This document shows positions 1 through 8,893 of a stretch of 64,000 nt of DNA, piece by piece. The notes below the pieces were generated by a model. It had not been told where the DNA came from, did no database searches, and saw only the letters and a list, made by a program, of their open reading frames with translations. Where the stretch lies: assembly GCF_000620165.1 (NCBI RefSeq), contig NZ_JHVN01000010.1, positions 62,001 through 126,000 of the forward strand, given 5' to 3'. The position numbers were made by a program, and so were the translations under genes. Position 1 is the first letter of the stretch, and each line of letters starts with the position of its first letter. Source of the stretch: Anoxybacillus tepidamans PS2 (GTDB lineage Bacteria; Bacillota; Bacilli; Bacillales; Anoxybacillaceae).

Positions 1-466
1 ATTCCTTGATCTTCCCCTCATGAATCTCCCAGATCGTTGTGCAAAGCGCATCGAGAAACGCCCGATCGTGGGATACGATGATAAAAGCGCCCTTCCATTG
101 GCTCAGCTTCTTTTCCAGCCATTCAATGTGGTCTCTATCGAGATGGGTAGTTGGTTCATCTGCCAGTAAAATTTCCGGGGCTTTCACAATAGCATCATTA
201 ATATATTCTTGTGTCACTTCTCCGCCGCTTTTGGTCGTATCAGTCCTTTTTAACTGCGGCAACAATTCACATTGAGCATGACAAATGACACTTCCCTTTT
301 CAGGAGAGATCTTTCTCGCTAATATGTTCAGCAATGTCGTTTTTCCGCTGCCGTTATGGCCCACTAAGCCGATGCGATCGTTTTTATGAATGACTAATCG
401 ATCAACATCAAACAACAAACGATCTTTAACATAGTGCTTTATATTTAATGCTTCTAAAAGAATCAT
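1..466 (-). CDS. Vga-like ABC-F ribosomal protection protein (5' part, runs off the window)
   Basis: The visible 155 residues are the first half of nucleotide-binding domain 1 of an ABC-F protein: Walker A GHNGSGKTT (about 36-44), an early signature SGGE (80-83), Walker B ILLADEPTTHLD (about 99-110) and the switch SHD (132-134), with no membrane segment. The very short distance between Walker A and the signature, and the opening LEALNIKHYVKDRLLFD, resemble the Vga(A)/Msr clade, which acts on the ribosome to displace lincosamides, pleuromutilins and streptogramin A. The drug class is inferred from family resemblance only. The ATG at 466 follows a GGGGAT ribosome binding site. The rest of domain 1, the linker and domain 2 lie outside the window. 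Its long leader holds an attenuator (see 480-775). Confidence 0.9.
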   Translation of the reverse strand, partial: MILLEALNIKHYVKDRLLFDVDRLVIHKNDRIGLVGHNGSGKTTLLNILARKISPEKGSVICHAQCELLPQLKRTDTTKSGGEVTQEYINDAIVKAPEILLADEPTTHLDRDHIEWLEKKLSQWKGAFIIVSHDRAFLDALCTTIWEIHEGKIKE

Positions 467-499
467 ATTATCATCCCCATTTTTCTGTTTTTAGGGGAC

Positions 500-533
500 A
501 AAAAGGCCCCCTACCCGTTTCCAGAATAGGAGG
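500..533 (-). terminator. intrinsic terminator inside the ABC-F leader (attenuator OFF hairpin)
   Basis: On the minus strand, arm CCTCCTATTC pairs with GGGTAGGGGG (10 bp including G-U pairs) around a 7-nt loop, followed by CC and TTTTT. Its 5' arm is also the target of arm C (596-615), so it can form only when C is held elsewhere. Confidence 0.75.
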
Positions 534-694
534 CATAAGTATAGTAGGACACCAAAAAGAAACCTACTCCATTTGGGTGCAACTAACTATAGAAATGCAA
601 TCCTATTCTGAAAACTTTAATTGAAGGCAACACAAAGAAAGCAGAAAAATGATCTGCTAAAAACACCTTCAATTAATGTCTTTTCAAAATAGGA

Positions 695-706
695 TTAGCA
701 GTCCAT
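695..706 (-). CDS. putative 3-residue leader peptide (MDC) of the Vga-like gene
   Basis: ATG-GAC-TGC-TAA lies about 40 nt after the predicted transcription start, behind an AAAGGGTG purine run whose spacing to the ATG (about 11 nt) is long. The coding region sits inside helix arm A (681-700), so a ribosome halted on it would cover that arm. An alternative reading frame starting with ATG at about 730 gives a 19-residue peptide beginning MSERVNRRT, but it has no ribosome binding site and starts within about 10 nt of the predicted 5' end. The short version is preferred. Very short leader ORFs are known in antibiotic-inducible attenuators. Confidence 0.4.
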   Translation of the reverse strand: MDC

Positions 707-745
707 GTTCGTCGGTTCACCCTTTCGCTCATATAACTTATGCTA

Positions 746-774
746 ATTCTACATAATACATTAAAAATTGTCAA
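746..774 (-). promoter_or_regulatory. sigma-A promoter of the Vga-like gene leader
   Basis: On the minus strand TTGACA (769-774), a 17-nt spacer and TAGAAT (746-751). The predicted start is near 738-740, giving an untranslated leader of about 270 nt before the ABC-F ATG, long enough for the attenuator. Confidence 0.75.
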
Positions 775-1035
775 ACGCTACATAAAATTGGATTGAATCG
801 AGTTTTTATGGGGGGTTTTTCTAGGCATCAGATTCTCAATCCGCGTTTGAGATCTCAATCGTTCTTCAATAATATAATCATATGCCTATCGAAACAGGAA
901 AAAGCGTTATTTTTTTCGAAAATTCCTCTTTCGTGCGGATAAAGAGGATAATACATTTTTTTACAAACCAAAAGAGGTTTCCTCCCATCTAAACAGCCGT
1001 CCGGAAATACCAAGTGAAGCGTGTATCATTTCCCA
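775..1035. other. gene-free stretch upstream of the Vga-like leader
   Basis: Between the ABC-F promoter and the terminator of the next small gene I see only AT-rich sequence. I find no convincing ORF, promoter or repeat here. Confidence 0.5.
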
Positions 1036-1062
1036 AAATAAAAAGAGGCTTAAATGGCCTCT
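1036..1062 (-). terminator. terminator of the 89-residue small membrane protein gene
   Basis: On the minus strand AGAGGC-N7-GCCTCT followed by TTTTATTTT, 14 nt past the stop codon. Confidence 0.7.
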
Positions 1063-1075
1063 GTTTTGCTTCAAC

Positions 1076-1345
1076 TTACGAACAGCTTCCGCCATCTCCC
1101 CCACCAAATCCGCCAGAATCTCCTCCTGAAAAACCTCCAGAATCTGATGAGCCGCAATCAGAGTAGGAAGAATCCGAAGTTGTCGAGGAGAAGTCATGAT
1201 GAATATACAGATGGCTATCCATATGATGGTTATTTAAATGATTTGCGCTAGATGAATGTCGATGTCTGTTTTCGTCTGTTGTAAATAAAGAACTAACTAA
1301 AAACAACACAAAAAAGATTACTAAAAATGTGATAAATAATGTCAT
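1076..1345 (-). CDS. small membrane protein with His-rich and Ser/Gly-rich tail
   Basis: 89 residues. Residues 1-20 form a hydrophobic segment (signal anchor), followed by a His-rich stretch (about 27-50, with HRHSSS, NNHHMDSH) and a Ser/Asp/Gly-rich C-terminus with repeated GGD/SGG units ending in a Cys. A GAGGAG ribosome binding site precedes the ATG and a terminator follows the stop, so it is probably expressed as a single gene. No family is recognised. The His cluster could bind metal and the Gly-rich tail could be a flexible extracellular arm, but both are guesses. Confidence 0.65.
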   Translation of the reverse strand: MTLFITFLVIFFVLFLVSSLFTTDENRHRHSSSANHLNNHHMDSHLYIHHDFSSTTSDSSYSDCGSSDSGGFSGGDSGGFGGGDGGSCS

Positions 1346-1384
1346 GAAAATGCTCCTCTATATAGATGTGCAAACCGTTTATGA

Positions 1385-1816
1385 TCATTTCATTCTTATT
1401 TTAAATGTACAGATAATTCCAAACAATAGAATAACAATACTAAAATATAGAAAAATATGTTGCCAATTATATTTGCTGCCAGCATATTGACCGCTGTAAT
1501 TAGCTTTTATAAACAATTCATCACGTTCCTTCACTGCAATTGCGTCGTTTGTTTTCACGCCTTTGATTTCATAGTACTCCGTCCCTTCTGGAAACATGTT
1601 TGAAAAATTTCCACTATAAATCCCTTCCTGATCTGAATATTTCGTAACTCGGCCTATTTTCTTACCGATTTGCTTAGGTTCAACGCGAGTGTTAGACATA
1701 ATATACGTGTTGCCATCATAAACAACAAAAGCATATGCCCATTTTGCATAAGTCGTACTAGTTAGGAAAGTGCACCCGATTATAAAAACGAAAAATAGGC
1801 TTATTAGACGTTGCAA
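1385..1816 (-). CDS. exported protein of unknown function, anchored by a C-terminal membrane segment
   Basis: About 143 residues if the TTG at 1816 is used; it follows a GGGGGGAGG motif that is closer than usual. A longer reading frame extends to an ATG at 1903 but lacks a ribosome binding site. The N-terminus is a hydrophobic signal ending near TTYAKWAYAF, with a possible lipobox IIGC. The middle (about 85 residues) is soluble and probably outside the cell. Residues about 118-140 form a second membrane segment followed by KIRMK. No recognised family. Confidence 0.6.
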   Translation of the reverse strand: MQRLISLFFVFIIGCTFLTSTTYAKWAYAFVVYDGNTYIMSNTRVEPKQIGKKIGRVTKYSDQEGIYSGNFSNMFPEGTEYYEIKGVKTNDAIAVKERDELFIKANYSGQYAGSKYNWQHIFLYFSIVILLFGIICTFKIRMK

Positions 1817-2146
1817 CTTCCTCCCCCCATAACAATTAGACGGGTTCAACACTAATACAGTTGCATCTTTTATGTATATATTACGTATAAAAAATAGCCA
1901 CAAATTGATCTGTGGCGAATGATTCCTCGAAATAAATCATATTGTTTCCTATCTTTCGTGTTTTTCAGATCCAAATTCAGCTTAAGCATTACGTAGTGTA
2001 GGTGATTGGGGAAGAAAAATTTGAAGATCAGTTTATTGGACATTTAATACTTTCTGCCTCTTAACGGAGTCTGTTTCTTCCTTATAAATAAGATTTCGAT
2101 CTTCTGGTCGTTGCTAGCCTATGTTGTCAAAAGACGTATAAAGGTC

Positions 2147-2599
2147 TTATTTACAAAACTTCATATGATTCGCTAAAACTGGTGGACCTAGCTTTTTTGT
2201 TCTAGAGTTAGAGGGACGTACTTGAATTTGTACCCCTTTCATTTCGGCGGTAATATTGTCAATTCTTCCTGCCCACGTTGGATCAGGCTTCTCTGAAGAA
2301 GGATGCAATTCAAAGCGCCAGCTGATTTCGTTTGGAATCAAAGCAAATCCTTCATACGTATCGTAATTCCCCAAAGTGCTAGGGTGAGGCAAGTGAAGAG
2401 CGTGGATGCTGATGCTTGTTCGCGGAAAACTCGGTGTTAGCTTCACTTTATATACAAGTGCGACTCCCTTTGCATTCATAAGTTGTCGATCAAGAGGTTC
2501 TAATATGACGCTACATGGTAACCGTGAAGCGGCTTGAATTGGCTGTGCGCCTACAATGATTGTAATAACCAGTGCTGACATCCAAATAAATCGTCGCAT
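2147..2599 (-). CDS. secreted protein of unknown function
   Basis: 150 residues with a clear Sec signal peptide (MRRFIW, hydrophobic core, predicted cleavage near IQAAS). The mature part has two cysteines (in RLPCSV and near the C-terminal MKFCK) that could form a disulfide, and a predominantly beta character. The ATG follows TTGGAGGAAGCTT, a good ribosome binding site. It stands alone between unrelated genes. No family recognised. Confidence 0.65.
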   Translation of the reverse strand: MRRFIWMSALVITIIVGAQPIQAASRLPCSVILEPLDRQLMNAKGVALVYKVKLTPSFPRTSISIHALHLPHPSTLGNYDTYEGFALIPNEISWRFELHPSSEKPDPTWAGRIDNITAEMKGVQIQVRPSNSRTKKLGPPVLANHMKFCK

Positions 2600-2697
2600 A
2601 AGCTTCCTCCAAGATGATTATTTAGAGTAGGCGATGGCTGTATTTGCCATCATAAATTCTCGTCTATTTTCTCTCGTTCTCCCGTTCACCTATGCAA

Positions 2698-2728
2698 GGA
2701 AAAATCCTCCTTCAATTCGAAGGAGGAT
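2698..2728 (-). terminator. terminator of the AtoE-family transporter gene
   Basis: On the minus strand ATCCTCCTTC-GAATT-GAAGGAGGAT followed by TTTTCC, 38 nt past the stop codon. Confidence 0.85.
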
Positions 2729-2766
2729 GCGCTAACAAACAATATATCACTGATGATATGTGGAAT

Positions 2767-4089
2767 TTAGAAAAACGACAATCCAATCATAAAAATAATT
2801 CCAGATACCAATAGCGTAGTGACGCAGTAGCCCATAATATCTCTTACACCTAATCCCGCAATCGCAAGAGCCGGCAGCGCCCAAAACGGCTGCGCCATAT
2901 TCATCCATGCCTCACCGTAGGCGATGGCCATCGCTGCGATTCCTGGATCGACTCCTAAAGAAGCTGCCGCAGGCATGATGAAAGGTCCTTGAACGACCCA
3001 GTGCCCCCCGCCGGATGGAACAAAGAAATTAATGAAACCGGAACTTAAAAAGGCAAGAACCGGAAACGTATGCTCATTGGAAATAGAAATAAAGGCATTT
3101 GTAATCATCCCGCCTAGCCCTGATTGCTCCATCATGCCTTGAATGCCGGCGTAAAAAGGAAATTGAATTAAAATGCCGGCTGTGCCGCGGGCAGCGTTCG
3201 TAATGGCTTGCATATACGATAAAGGCGTGCCATGCAATAATAAACCCGTAAAAAAGAAAATTAAGTTAACGGTATTGACATCAATTTTGAATCCTTTTGT
3301 CACAAAATAATAAATTAAGTATGCATATCCGAGCGCAACGATGAGATAGGTTAAAATTCTGCTGTTTTCCATGCGCACCGCAAAGCTTTTCTCACTTGTT
3401 GCTGCCAAAGGGATATCGTTTTGGTTTTCAGTAAGCAATTTAGGATCAATCGTTACAACTTCATGCGGCTTTGGCATCATTAGTCTTGTCATAATCGGCA
3501 AAACAATAAGAAGCGAGATGGTAATAAATAAGTTAAAACCAGTAAAAATGGTTTTCGTTAATGGGATAACCCCCGCTATTTTCTCCATCGGATTGCCTGG
3601 TGTGGCTGCCAATAAAGGAACCGATCCGGAAAGTCCGCCGTGCCAAGTTAAAAAGCCTATGTAAGCGCTTGCGATTAATAGCCGATAGTCAGAACCTGGA
3701 ACTTTTTTAGCTACTTCCTTAGCAAATAGAGCACCGACAATTAAACCAAAGCCCCAGTTGATTAAAGAGGCGATGGCTGCTCCTAACGTTACTAGAACAA
3801 CCCCTTGAGCCGGAGTTTTGGCAACGCCTGCAACCTTTTGTAGTCCACGTTTCACAAGCGGTGAACTCGCTAGAGCATGTCCCGTCACTAAAATTAAGCT
3901 CATCTGCATCGCAAACGCTAGCAAGTTCCAAAATCCATCTCCCCAAAAACGAACCATATCGAGTGGACCGTGGGGAGTAAAGACAATTCCCGATACGAAT
4001 AAAATCGCTGTTAAAATAAGCGCAAACACAAAAGGATCAGGCAAAAACCTCTGGACAAGCACTGTGAAAAAATTCGATAATACTTTCAT
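2767..4089 (-). CDS. atoE: short-chain fatty acid transporter, AtoE/ScfA family
   Basis: 440 residues with about ten to twelve hydrophobic segments and no soluble domain, the usual length for the AtoE family (short-chain fatty acid uptake, for example acetoacetate or butyrate). Diagnostic stretches are the N-terminal RFLPDPFVFALILT and the conserved FFVPSGGGHWVVQGPF near residue 355. The start follows GGGGGAGAACAG. It has its own terminator and no acetoacetate or butyrate catabolic genes next to it, so the substrate is known only at family level. The long AT-rich stretch upstream carries the terminator of the preceding permease gene. Confidence 0.88.
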   Translation of the reverse strand: MKVLSNFFTVLVQRFLPDPFVFALILTAILFVSGIVFTPHGPLDMVRFWGDGFWNLLAFAMQMSLILVTGHALASSPLVKRGLQKVAGVAKTPAQGVVLVTLGAAIASLINWGFGLIVGALFAKEVAKKVPGSDYRLLIASAYIGFLTWHGGLSGSVPLLAATPGNPMEKIAGVIPLTKTIFTGFNLFITISLLIVLPIMTRLMMPKPHEVVTIDPKLLTENQNDIPLAATSEKSFAVRMENSRILTYLIVALGYAYLIYYFVTKGFKIDVNTVNLIFFFTGLLLHGTPLSYMQAITNAARGTAGILIQFPFYAGIQGMMEQSGLGGMITNAFISISNEHTFPVLAFLSSGFINFFVPSGGGHWVVQGPFIMPAAASLGVDPGIAAMAIAYGEAWMNMAQPFWALPALAIAGLGVRDIMGYCVTTLLVSGIIFMIGLSFF

Positions 4090-4426
4090 CTGTTCTCCCC
4101 CTTTACAAAATGATTATTCCCACAATTATAAATAAACAAAAAATTATAAAAATTTACAGTGTATTTTTTCCTATCTCTGCTTACAAAATTCCTATAGTAC
4201 CCGTTCCATCAAAATTTGTGAAATGGAGGGAACGAAGACCATATTACGCTCCTCCCTCTTTGGTCACTTAGCATGAGATGCAAGTGCTTTGTTTGAACTT
4301 CTCTATTTATAGATAGCTAACAAAAAAAGGAACTCCTATATAAGGAATTCCTTTTTGTGATTCATTTTATATTGGTCGACGTAATCTTGTATCATCAGAA
4401 ATAGAGAAATAAAAGCTTCTTTTATG
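4090..4426. other. intergenic stretch between the permease and atoE
   Basis: No gene seen. It contains the permease terminator (4322-4356) and, further toward atoE, an imperfect GGAGGGA/TCCCTC inverted repeat near 4223-4260 that could be an operator or a weak hairpin. Confidence 0.4.
4322..4356 (-). terminator. terminator of the APC permease gene
   Basis: AAAAAGGAACTCCT and AGGAATTCCTTTTT arms with one mismatch around a 5-nt AT-rich loop. The A/T-rich ends make it potentially bidirectional. Confidence 0.8.
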
Positions 4427-5833
4427 TTACTGCTCGTTAGTAACATTTTGTGCCAAAGTGCTTTTTCTCTTGCCGTATAATGCATAAATAATCAAGCCTG
4501 CAGCCATCCAAACAATAAAGCGAATCCAAGTAATTGAAGGAAGGCTGATAATCAAGTAAATGGAGAATCCGATTCCGATTAAAGGAATCAATGGAACAAG
4601 CGGCGTTCTAAATTTTCTTTCAAGTTCTGGACGCTTCACGCGCAATACAATGATAGATGCGCAAATTAAGACAAACGCCGACAAAGTCCCAATGTTAACG
4701 AGTTCCGCTACTTCGCTAATCGGAGTGAATCCTGAAACGAATGCAGTAATCACACCGATAATTAAAGTTGGGCGATAAGGTGTTTTATATTTAGGATGTA
4801 CTCTCATAAACCATTTTGGCAATAAACCGTCGCGGCTCATCGCAAACCAGATACGTGAGCCTGCAAGCATAAATGAGAATAGAACAGATAAAATTCCGGC
4901 AATCGCAGCTGCAGAGATAATTAGCGTGATCCACTTCAATCCAACATCGCTAAACACTTTAGCAACTGGCGCTGCGTTATTAAGTGTATGATACGGAGCC
5001 ATTCCTGTAATAACGAGCGACATTGCAACGTATAGACATAGAGCAACAGCCAACGATAATACGACAGCGATCGGCAAGTCACGCTGCGGATTTTTGGCCT
5101 CTTCTGCTGCCGTTGTTAAAGTGTCGTAGCCAAAGACAGCGAAAAACACAAGGGCTGCTCCGCTCATGACACCGTGGAAGCCAAAAGGCATAAAAGGATG
5201 CCAGTTCGCCGAATCCACATAGAAACTACCTACAGCAATGACCACTAAAATAACGCTTAACTTAATAATAACCATGAGGTTGTTAAATCTAGAACCCCAT
5301 TCAATACCGAAGTAAAGCAATGCAGAAATCGCAAGGCTCACTAATACGGCAATCAAGTCGACTTTGTGGCCTACTCCAGTGCCCGGAGCTCCTTGCGCCC
5401 ATACCGGAAGATGAATTCCAATATGCTGAAGAATTTCCTGCATGTAACCGGACCAACCGATTGCTACTACGGCTACAACGAGGGTGTATTCGAGCAATAA
5501 ATCCCATCCAATCAGCCATGCTGCTCCTTCTCCTAACACAGCATAGCTATATGTGTAAGCGCTTCCAGAAACGGGTATTAAACCAGCAAACTCTGCGTAG
5601 CATAGTGCAGCAGCAGCACTAGCCAGTCCAGCGATAATGAACGATAAAATAACCGCAGGTCCTGAGTGCTCAGCAGCAGCAACACCCGTTAATACGAAAA
5701 TACCTACCCCGATGATACCCCCTAAACCAATTGCGGTAAGCTGCCATAATCCTAAGACCCTATTCAGTCCTGTGTTTTTGGCCCCTTCTCGTTGCAATTG
5801 GTCGATAGACTTTTTCCTAAAAAAAGCACTCAT
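4427..5833 (-). CDS. APC-superfamily amino acid permease (cationic amino acid transporter type)
   Basis: 468 residues with 12 predicted membrane segments. The first carries the APC glycine motif GLGGIIGVGIFVLTG (about 36-50) and loops contain ALCYAEFAGLIPVSGSAYTY and AEEAKNPQRDLP, typical of the CAT-type permeases (TC 2.A.3.3; relatives include YfnA and GkApcT). It should import an amino acid by proton coupling; the exact substrate cannot be read. The ATG follows GGGGAGGAG. It is a single gene with its own terminator, preceded by a long AT-rich region. Confidence 0.88.
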   Translation of the reverse strand: MSAFFRKKSIDQLQREGAKNTGLNRVLGLWQLTAIGLGGIIGVGIFVLTGVAAAEHSGPAVILSFIIAGLASAAAALCYAEFAGLIPVSGSAYTYSYAVLGEGAAWLIGWDLLLEYTLVVAVVAIGWSGYMQEILQHIGIHLPVWAQGAPGTGVGHKVDLIAVLVSLAISALLYFGIEWGSRFNNLMVIIKLSVILVVIAVGSFYVDSANWHPFMPFGFHGVMSGAALVFFAVFGYDTLTTAAEEAKNPQRDLPIAVVLSLAVALCLYVAMSLVITGMAPYHTLNNAAPVAKVFSDVGLKWITLIISAAAIAGILSVLFSFMLAGSRIWFAMSRDGLLPKWFMRVHPKYKTPYRPTLIIGVITAFVSGFTPISEVAELVNIGTLSAFVLICASIIVLRVKRPELERKFRTPLVPLIPLIGIGFSIYLIISLPSITWIRFIVWMAAGLIIYALYGKRKSTLAQNVTNEQ

Positions 5834-6470
5834 TGATGTTTTTCTCCTCCCCTTTGATAATCTTTAGCAACCTAAAGAGAAATAGGTTTGAAGCTATTCT
5901 ATCATAACAGTATGTATTTTGAAAAGAGAATAAATATACAATTTTTCAAAACGAAAGTCCCATGTTTGTTTTGTGATGAAAAATAAAAATCAATTGAAAA
6001 ATCTGAATTTTTAACTAAATAAGAGTGATTGGTGTTTGGATATCGAAATTTATATTTATTCATTACGTGTTATAAAAAAGATATATATTTTAAAATATAT
6101 AAAATATTTATAATATAATAATTTTATAAATAATCTAAATATTATTCAGAATTGCGTTGTCGGCCGCTGACTCTCCTCTTAAATTAAATGCAAAGACTGT
6201 ATTCGTGAATCGATCATCTCATCATTGCTGATCCAATTTCTAAATAAAATTCCCCTAATGTGGCCATCGCCGCTTGCAAGCTTGCGAATGATCCGCATTT
6301 AGGGGGATCGGCAATAAAACATGTTGATTAGCGCTTGAGCCTGTTTTTTATCATGCAAAAACCGATGTCTATTTGTTGTTTCAAGCCTTGAACGGCAAGT
6401 CTCCTTGTTCGTTCTTCCTTTCTAAAATTTCTCCTTGTCACCTTCAGCCAGTTACTATGTGTTAAAACTT
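5834..6470. other. long AT-rich intergenic stretch
   Basis: I see no convincing gene. It holds the promoter region of the permease and, at about 6250-6306, an imperfect inverted repeat (CCCCTAATGTGG with CCGCATTTAGGGG) that on the minus strand is followed by TTTTATTT and may end the ADP-ribosylglycohydrolase transcript. A minus-strand frame of about 37 basic codons near 6330-6445 has a weak GTG start and is not called. Confidence 0.4.
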
Positions 6471-7340
6471 TTACATGGCACGAACGTTTGTCAGTTGTTC
6501 CGCTATGTGGGCGAGTGTATGTGCGCGCCTAATTTTTTCCGTCCAACGGTTTGGTAATTGGTTGTAGCCGACTTCCACCCCTTTTCATCCGCCTGCGATG
6601 GCTGCGATTGTATCGCTGTCGCCGCCCATGTTAACAGCGCCGATGACGACATCCTCGAACGAATCATAGCGAAGCAGCCAATGAAGAACCCAATTCATCG
6701 TGTGAACGACATAACCGCTAGGAGGGCAATCGGGCTTATGTTTTAAAATTGCCTCGTATATCGTGCCTGTGATTTCGTTTTCAATCGCAGCGTACAAAGA
6801 TTCACCGTTAAGTACTCGGAGCGCAATTCTGTTGTAGATGAGACATGCTTCCGCCGCTTCGTCGTCATCATGCGTCATTTTGGAATGAAGGTATGTGACT
6901 TCCTCCATTTTATTTTGATCCGCGTATGCGAGAGCGATCGGCAAACAGCGCATCAGCGACCCGTTGCCAGCGCATCGGCCACCAAGGTTCTGGCAAGCTT
7001 GAGCCGCGGCAGCGAACCAGTTTCCGTCGTATAACGATAAAACCGTGCGGATGATATTGCCGACATCCGGCGGATTTGCAGCGTACCATTTTAAAAATTC
7101 TTCGCCGATTTCGGAAATAGGGTTTTCTTTGTTTTTTATAACCCCTTTTGCTACTGCGACTGTCATCGCAGTGTCGTCGGTCACTTCTCCAAGTGGTAGA
7201 TTTAACCAACCGCCGCCGATAATATTGGTTACTTTTCCGTATTTTATTTGAATTTCCATTGCATTCATAAATTCTGTCGTCGCTCCCATCGCATCACCAA
7301 TTGCCAACCCGAATAATCCACCTTTAATTTTATCAAGCAT
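6471..7340 (-). pseudogene. ADP-ribosylglycohydrolase family gene with an in-frame TGA
   Basis: The first 251 codons encode an ADP-ribosyl-glycohydrolase (DraG/ARH fold, removes ADP-ribose from modified targets): GDAMGATTEF (15-24), the metal site DDT (55-57) and the second metal site GGDSDT (239-244). A TGA at 6585-6587 follows AIAGG directly. The same frame then continues for 37 sense codons (KGVEVGYNQLPNRWTEKIRR...) to a TAA at 6471, and these codons match the usual C-terminal helix of the family. The shortened product keeps all metal ligands but loses the last helix, so it may be inactive, partly active, read through, or a sequencing artefact. The ATG follows AGGGGGATGACAT. It diverges from the TolB-like gene. 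Confidence 0.75.
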
Positions 7341-7611
7341 ATGTCATCCCCCTTTTTAGCAATCAGAGACTTCGATGAGGTTGAAAAATAGATACGCTCC
7401 TCCATTTGGCTTCTTTTCCTACTCGGAATTTCCTTTTTTCACCTCATTCATACCGTATATATTCTCAATAACATTGCCTGTCCCTTCTTCTTTTCAAGAT
7501 ATTGAATGGTGTACTAGTAATAGGAATGCGAAGAGCGCCATGATAAAAAATACATATTATGCTCCCGGATACAAACATTAACAATAAATATTACGAAATG
7601 GGGGATATCAA

Positions 7612-8835
7612 ATGTATCGGTTGGTTGTTCTGATGATCGTATGGCTCTTTTCATTTCCTATGTTTGCCCACGCTAACACAACCCGCATGCATGACTTAAA
7701 GGCGACTTTTATCCGCCAAGGGAATCTTTGGCTTGTTCAGGGTGGCAAAGAGCAACAAATCACCCGCTCAGGACGAGTGTCCAATCCGCAATGGTCGCAT
7801 GACGGCAAATGGGTGTTGTACCAAAAACAAGTTCCGGCGAAGATTCCAACTGAGAAAGCACAAACGGAAATTTGGGTTTATAATGTTGAAACGAAGGAAA
7901 CAAAACATATTTTTCACGATGGATACAATCCGCAATGGGCGCCGCATCAAAATCTTATTGCGTTTCAAGATGAACAGACATTGGATGTCTCGAATTTTCA
8001 ACAATTTTATAACATCGCACTAGGAGTTAGCAGCTATGCGTGGTGGCCAGATGGAAGCAGTTTGCTCTTATCCTCAAGTGCACAGCTTCGACCGGACGGC
8101 TGGACGAACCCGATTTTGTTTAAAAAGGAAATTCGTACATTTACCGGCACCGATGAAGCGAAAACTTTTTTTACGATTCCAAAGGAATTAAGCAAAGGAG
8201 ACCTAAAAATTATATCAATTATTGCGAATCATTTCGCCTTTTCTCCGAGCCATCGCTGGATTTCGTTCATCGTCTCGCCGACGGCTTCGTGGTCGATGGA
8301 CAGCAATATGCTTTGCGTCATTTCCGCTAATGGCACGGATTTTCAAGTGTTGGACGAAGTCATTTTAGGCGTCGGATTGCCGAAATGGGCGCCGACCCGC
8401 GATATTTTAGCATACATTGCTGGAGGCGGCAGAATTGTGTTTGGTTTTAAAAATAAAGATTTGAAAATACGCGAATGGCCCGCATCCGCATCGATCACGC
8501 CGGAGCACTATGCGGAACTCGATTTTACGTGGAAAGATGATCGTTCCATTATTACGTCAAGAATCCCGGAACGCGAATGGTCGAACGATGTGACGAAACA
8601 CCCATTGCCGTCTCTTTATCATGTGGATATTGAAAGTAACAAGCAAATAAAAATCACCGCTCCTCCAAAAGGAAAAGGTGATTACAATCCGTACTATATC
8701 AAAGCAGTGAACCAACTTGCTTGGTTTCGATCCGACTCGATGTTCGGAAAAAAAGACCTTTGGATCGCCAATGCCGATGGAACAAACGCCAGACAATGGC
8801 TGAAAAATGTCGAAGAGGTTGCGTTTGCGGAATAA
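7612..8835 (+). CDS. secreted TolB-like beta-propeller protein
   Basis: 407 residues. An N-terminal signal peptide (about 1-22, ending MFAHANTT) is followed by repeated blades with the WD40-like/TolB pattern: SNPQWSHDGKWVLY, YNPQWAPHQNLIAF, YAWWPDGSSLLLS, FSPSHRWISFIV and WIANADGTNARQW. Such propellers act as protein- or ligand-binding platforms outside the membrane, and no catalytic motif is visible. The start follows GGGGGATATCAA. It is a single gene; downstream lies a hairpin that faces the opposite transcript. Partner unknown. Confidence 0.75.
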   Translation: MYRLVVLMIVWLFSFPMFAHANTTRMHDLKATFIRQGNLWLVQGGKEQQITRSGRVSNPQWSHDGKWVLYQKQVPAKIPTEKAQTEIWVYNVETKETKHIFHDGYNPQWAPHQNLIAFQDEQTLDVSNFQQFYNIALGVSSYAWWPDGSSLLLSSSAQLRPDGWTNPILFKKEIRTFTGTDEAKTFFTIPKELSKGDLKIISIIANHFAFSPSHRWISFIVSPTASWSMDSNMLCVISANGTDFQVLDEVILGVGLPKWAPTRDILAYIAGGGRIVFGFKNKDLKIREWPASASITPEHYAELDFTWKDDRSIITSRIPEREWSNDVTKHPLPSLYHVDIESNKQIKITAPPKGKGDYNPYYIKAVNQLAWFRSDSMFGKKDLWIANADGTNARQWLKNVEEVAFAE

Positions 8836-8863
8836 AAACGGAGTTTGGCTTATGCCAAACTCC
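8834..8863 (-). terminator. terminator of the VanX-like gene, abutting the TolB-like gene
   Basis: GGAGTTTGGC-N4-GCCAAACTCC. On the minus strand it is followed by GTTTTTATT. On the plus strand it is followed by ATTACAT, so it serves mainly the minus-strand transcript. Confidence 0.65.
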
Positions 8864-8893
8864 ATTACATGTTATGGTAATTTTCATTCAACT

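Larger units (their letters stand above)
480..715 (-). promoter_or_regulatory. three-state ribosome-mediated attenuator of the ABC-F gene
   Basis: Arms read on the minus strand: A (681-700) overlaps the leader peptide; B is a self-complementary hairpin (666-676 with 617-627); C (596-615); D/E is the terminator. A pairs with C over about 19 bp with one small bulge and one G-U. C alternatively pairs with D over 15 bp (GTTTTCAGAATAGGA with TCCTATTCTGGAAAC, one G-U), which destroys the terminator. With A free, A-C forms and the terminator closes. With a ribosome on A, C-D forms and transcription continues. A further short helix may pair TCCCC after the T tract with the GGGGA of the ABC-F ribosome binding site. 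The pairings are read from sequence; the mechanism is inferred by analogy with known ABC-F leaders. Confidence 0.75.

Noticed and set aside
7375-7581. Plus-strand 68-codon frame upstream of the TolB-like gene
   Set aside because: No ribosome binding site, Phe/Ser/Tyr-rich random composition and no recognisable motif; it occupies the divergent promoter region.
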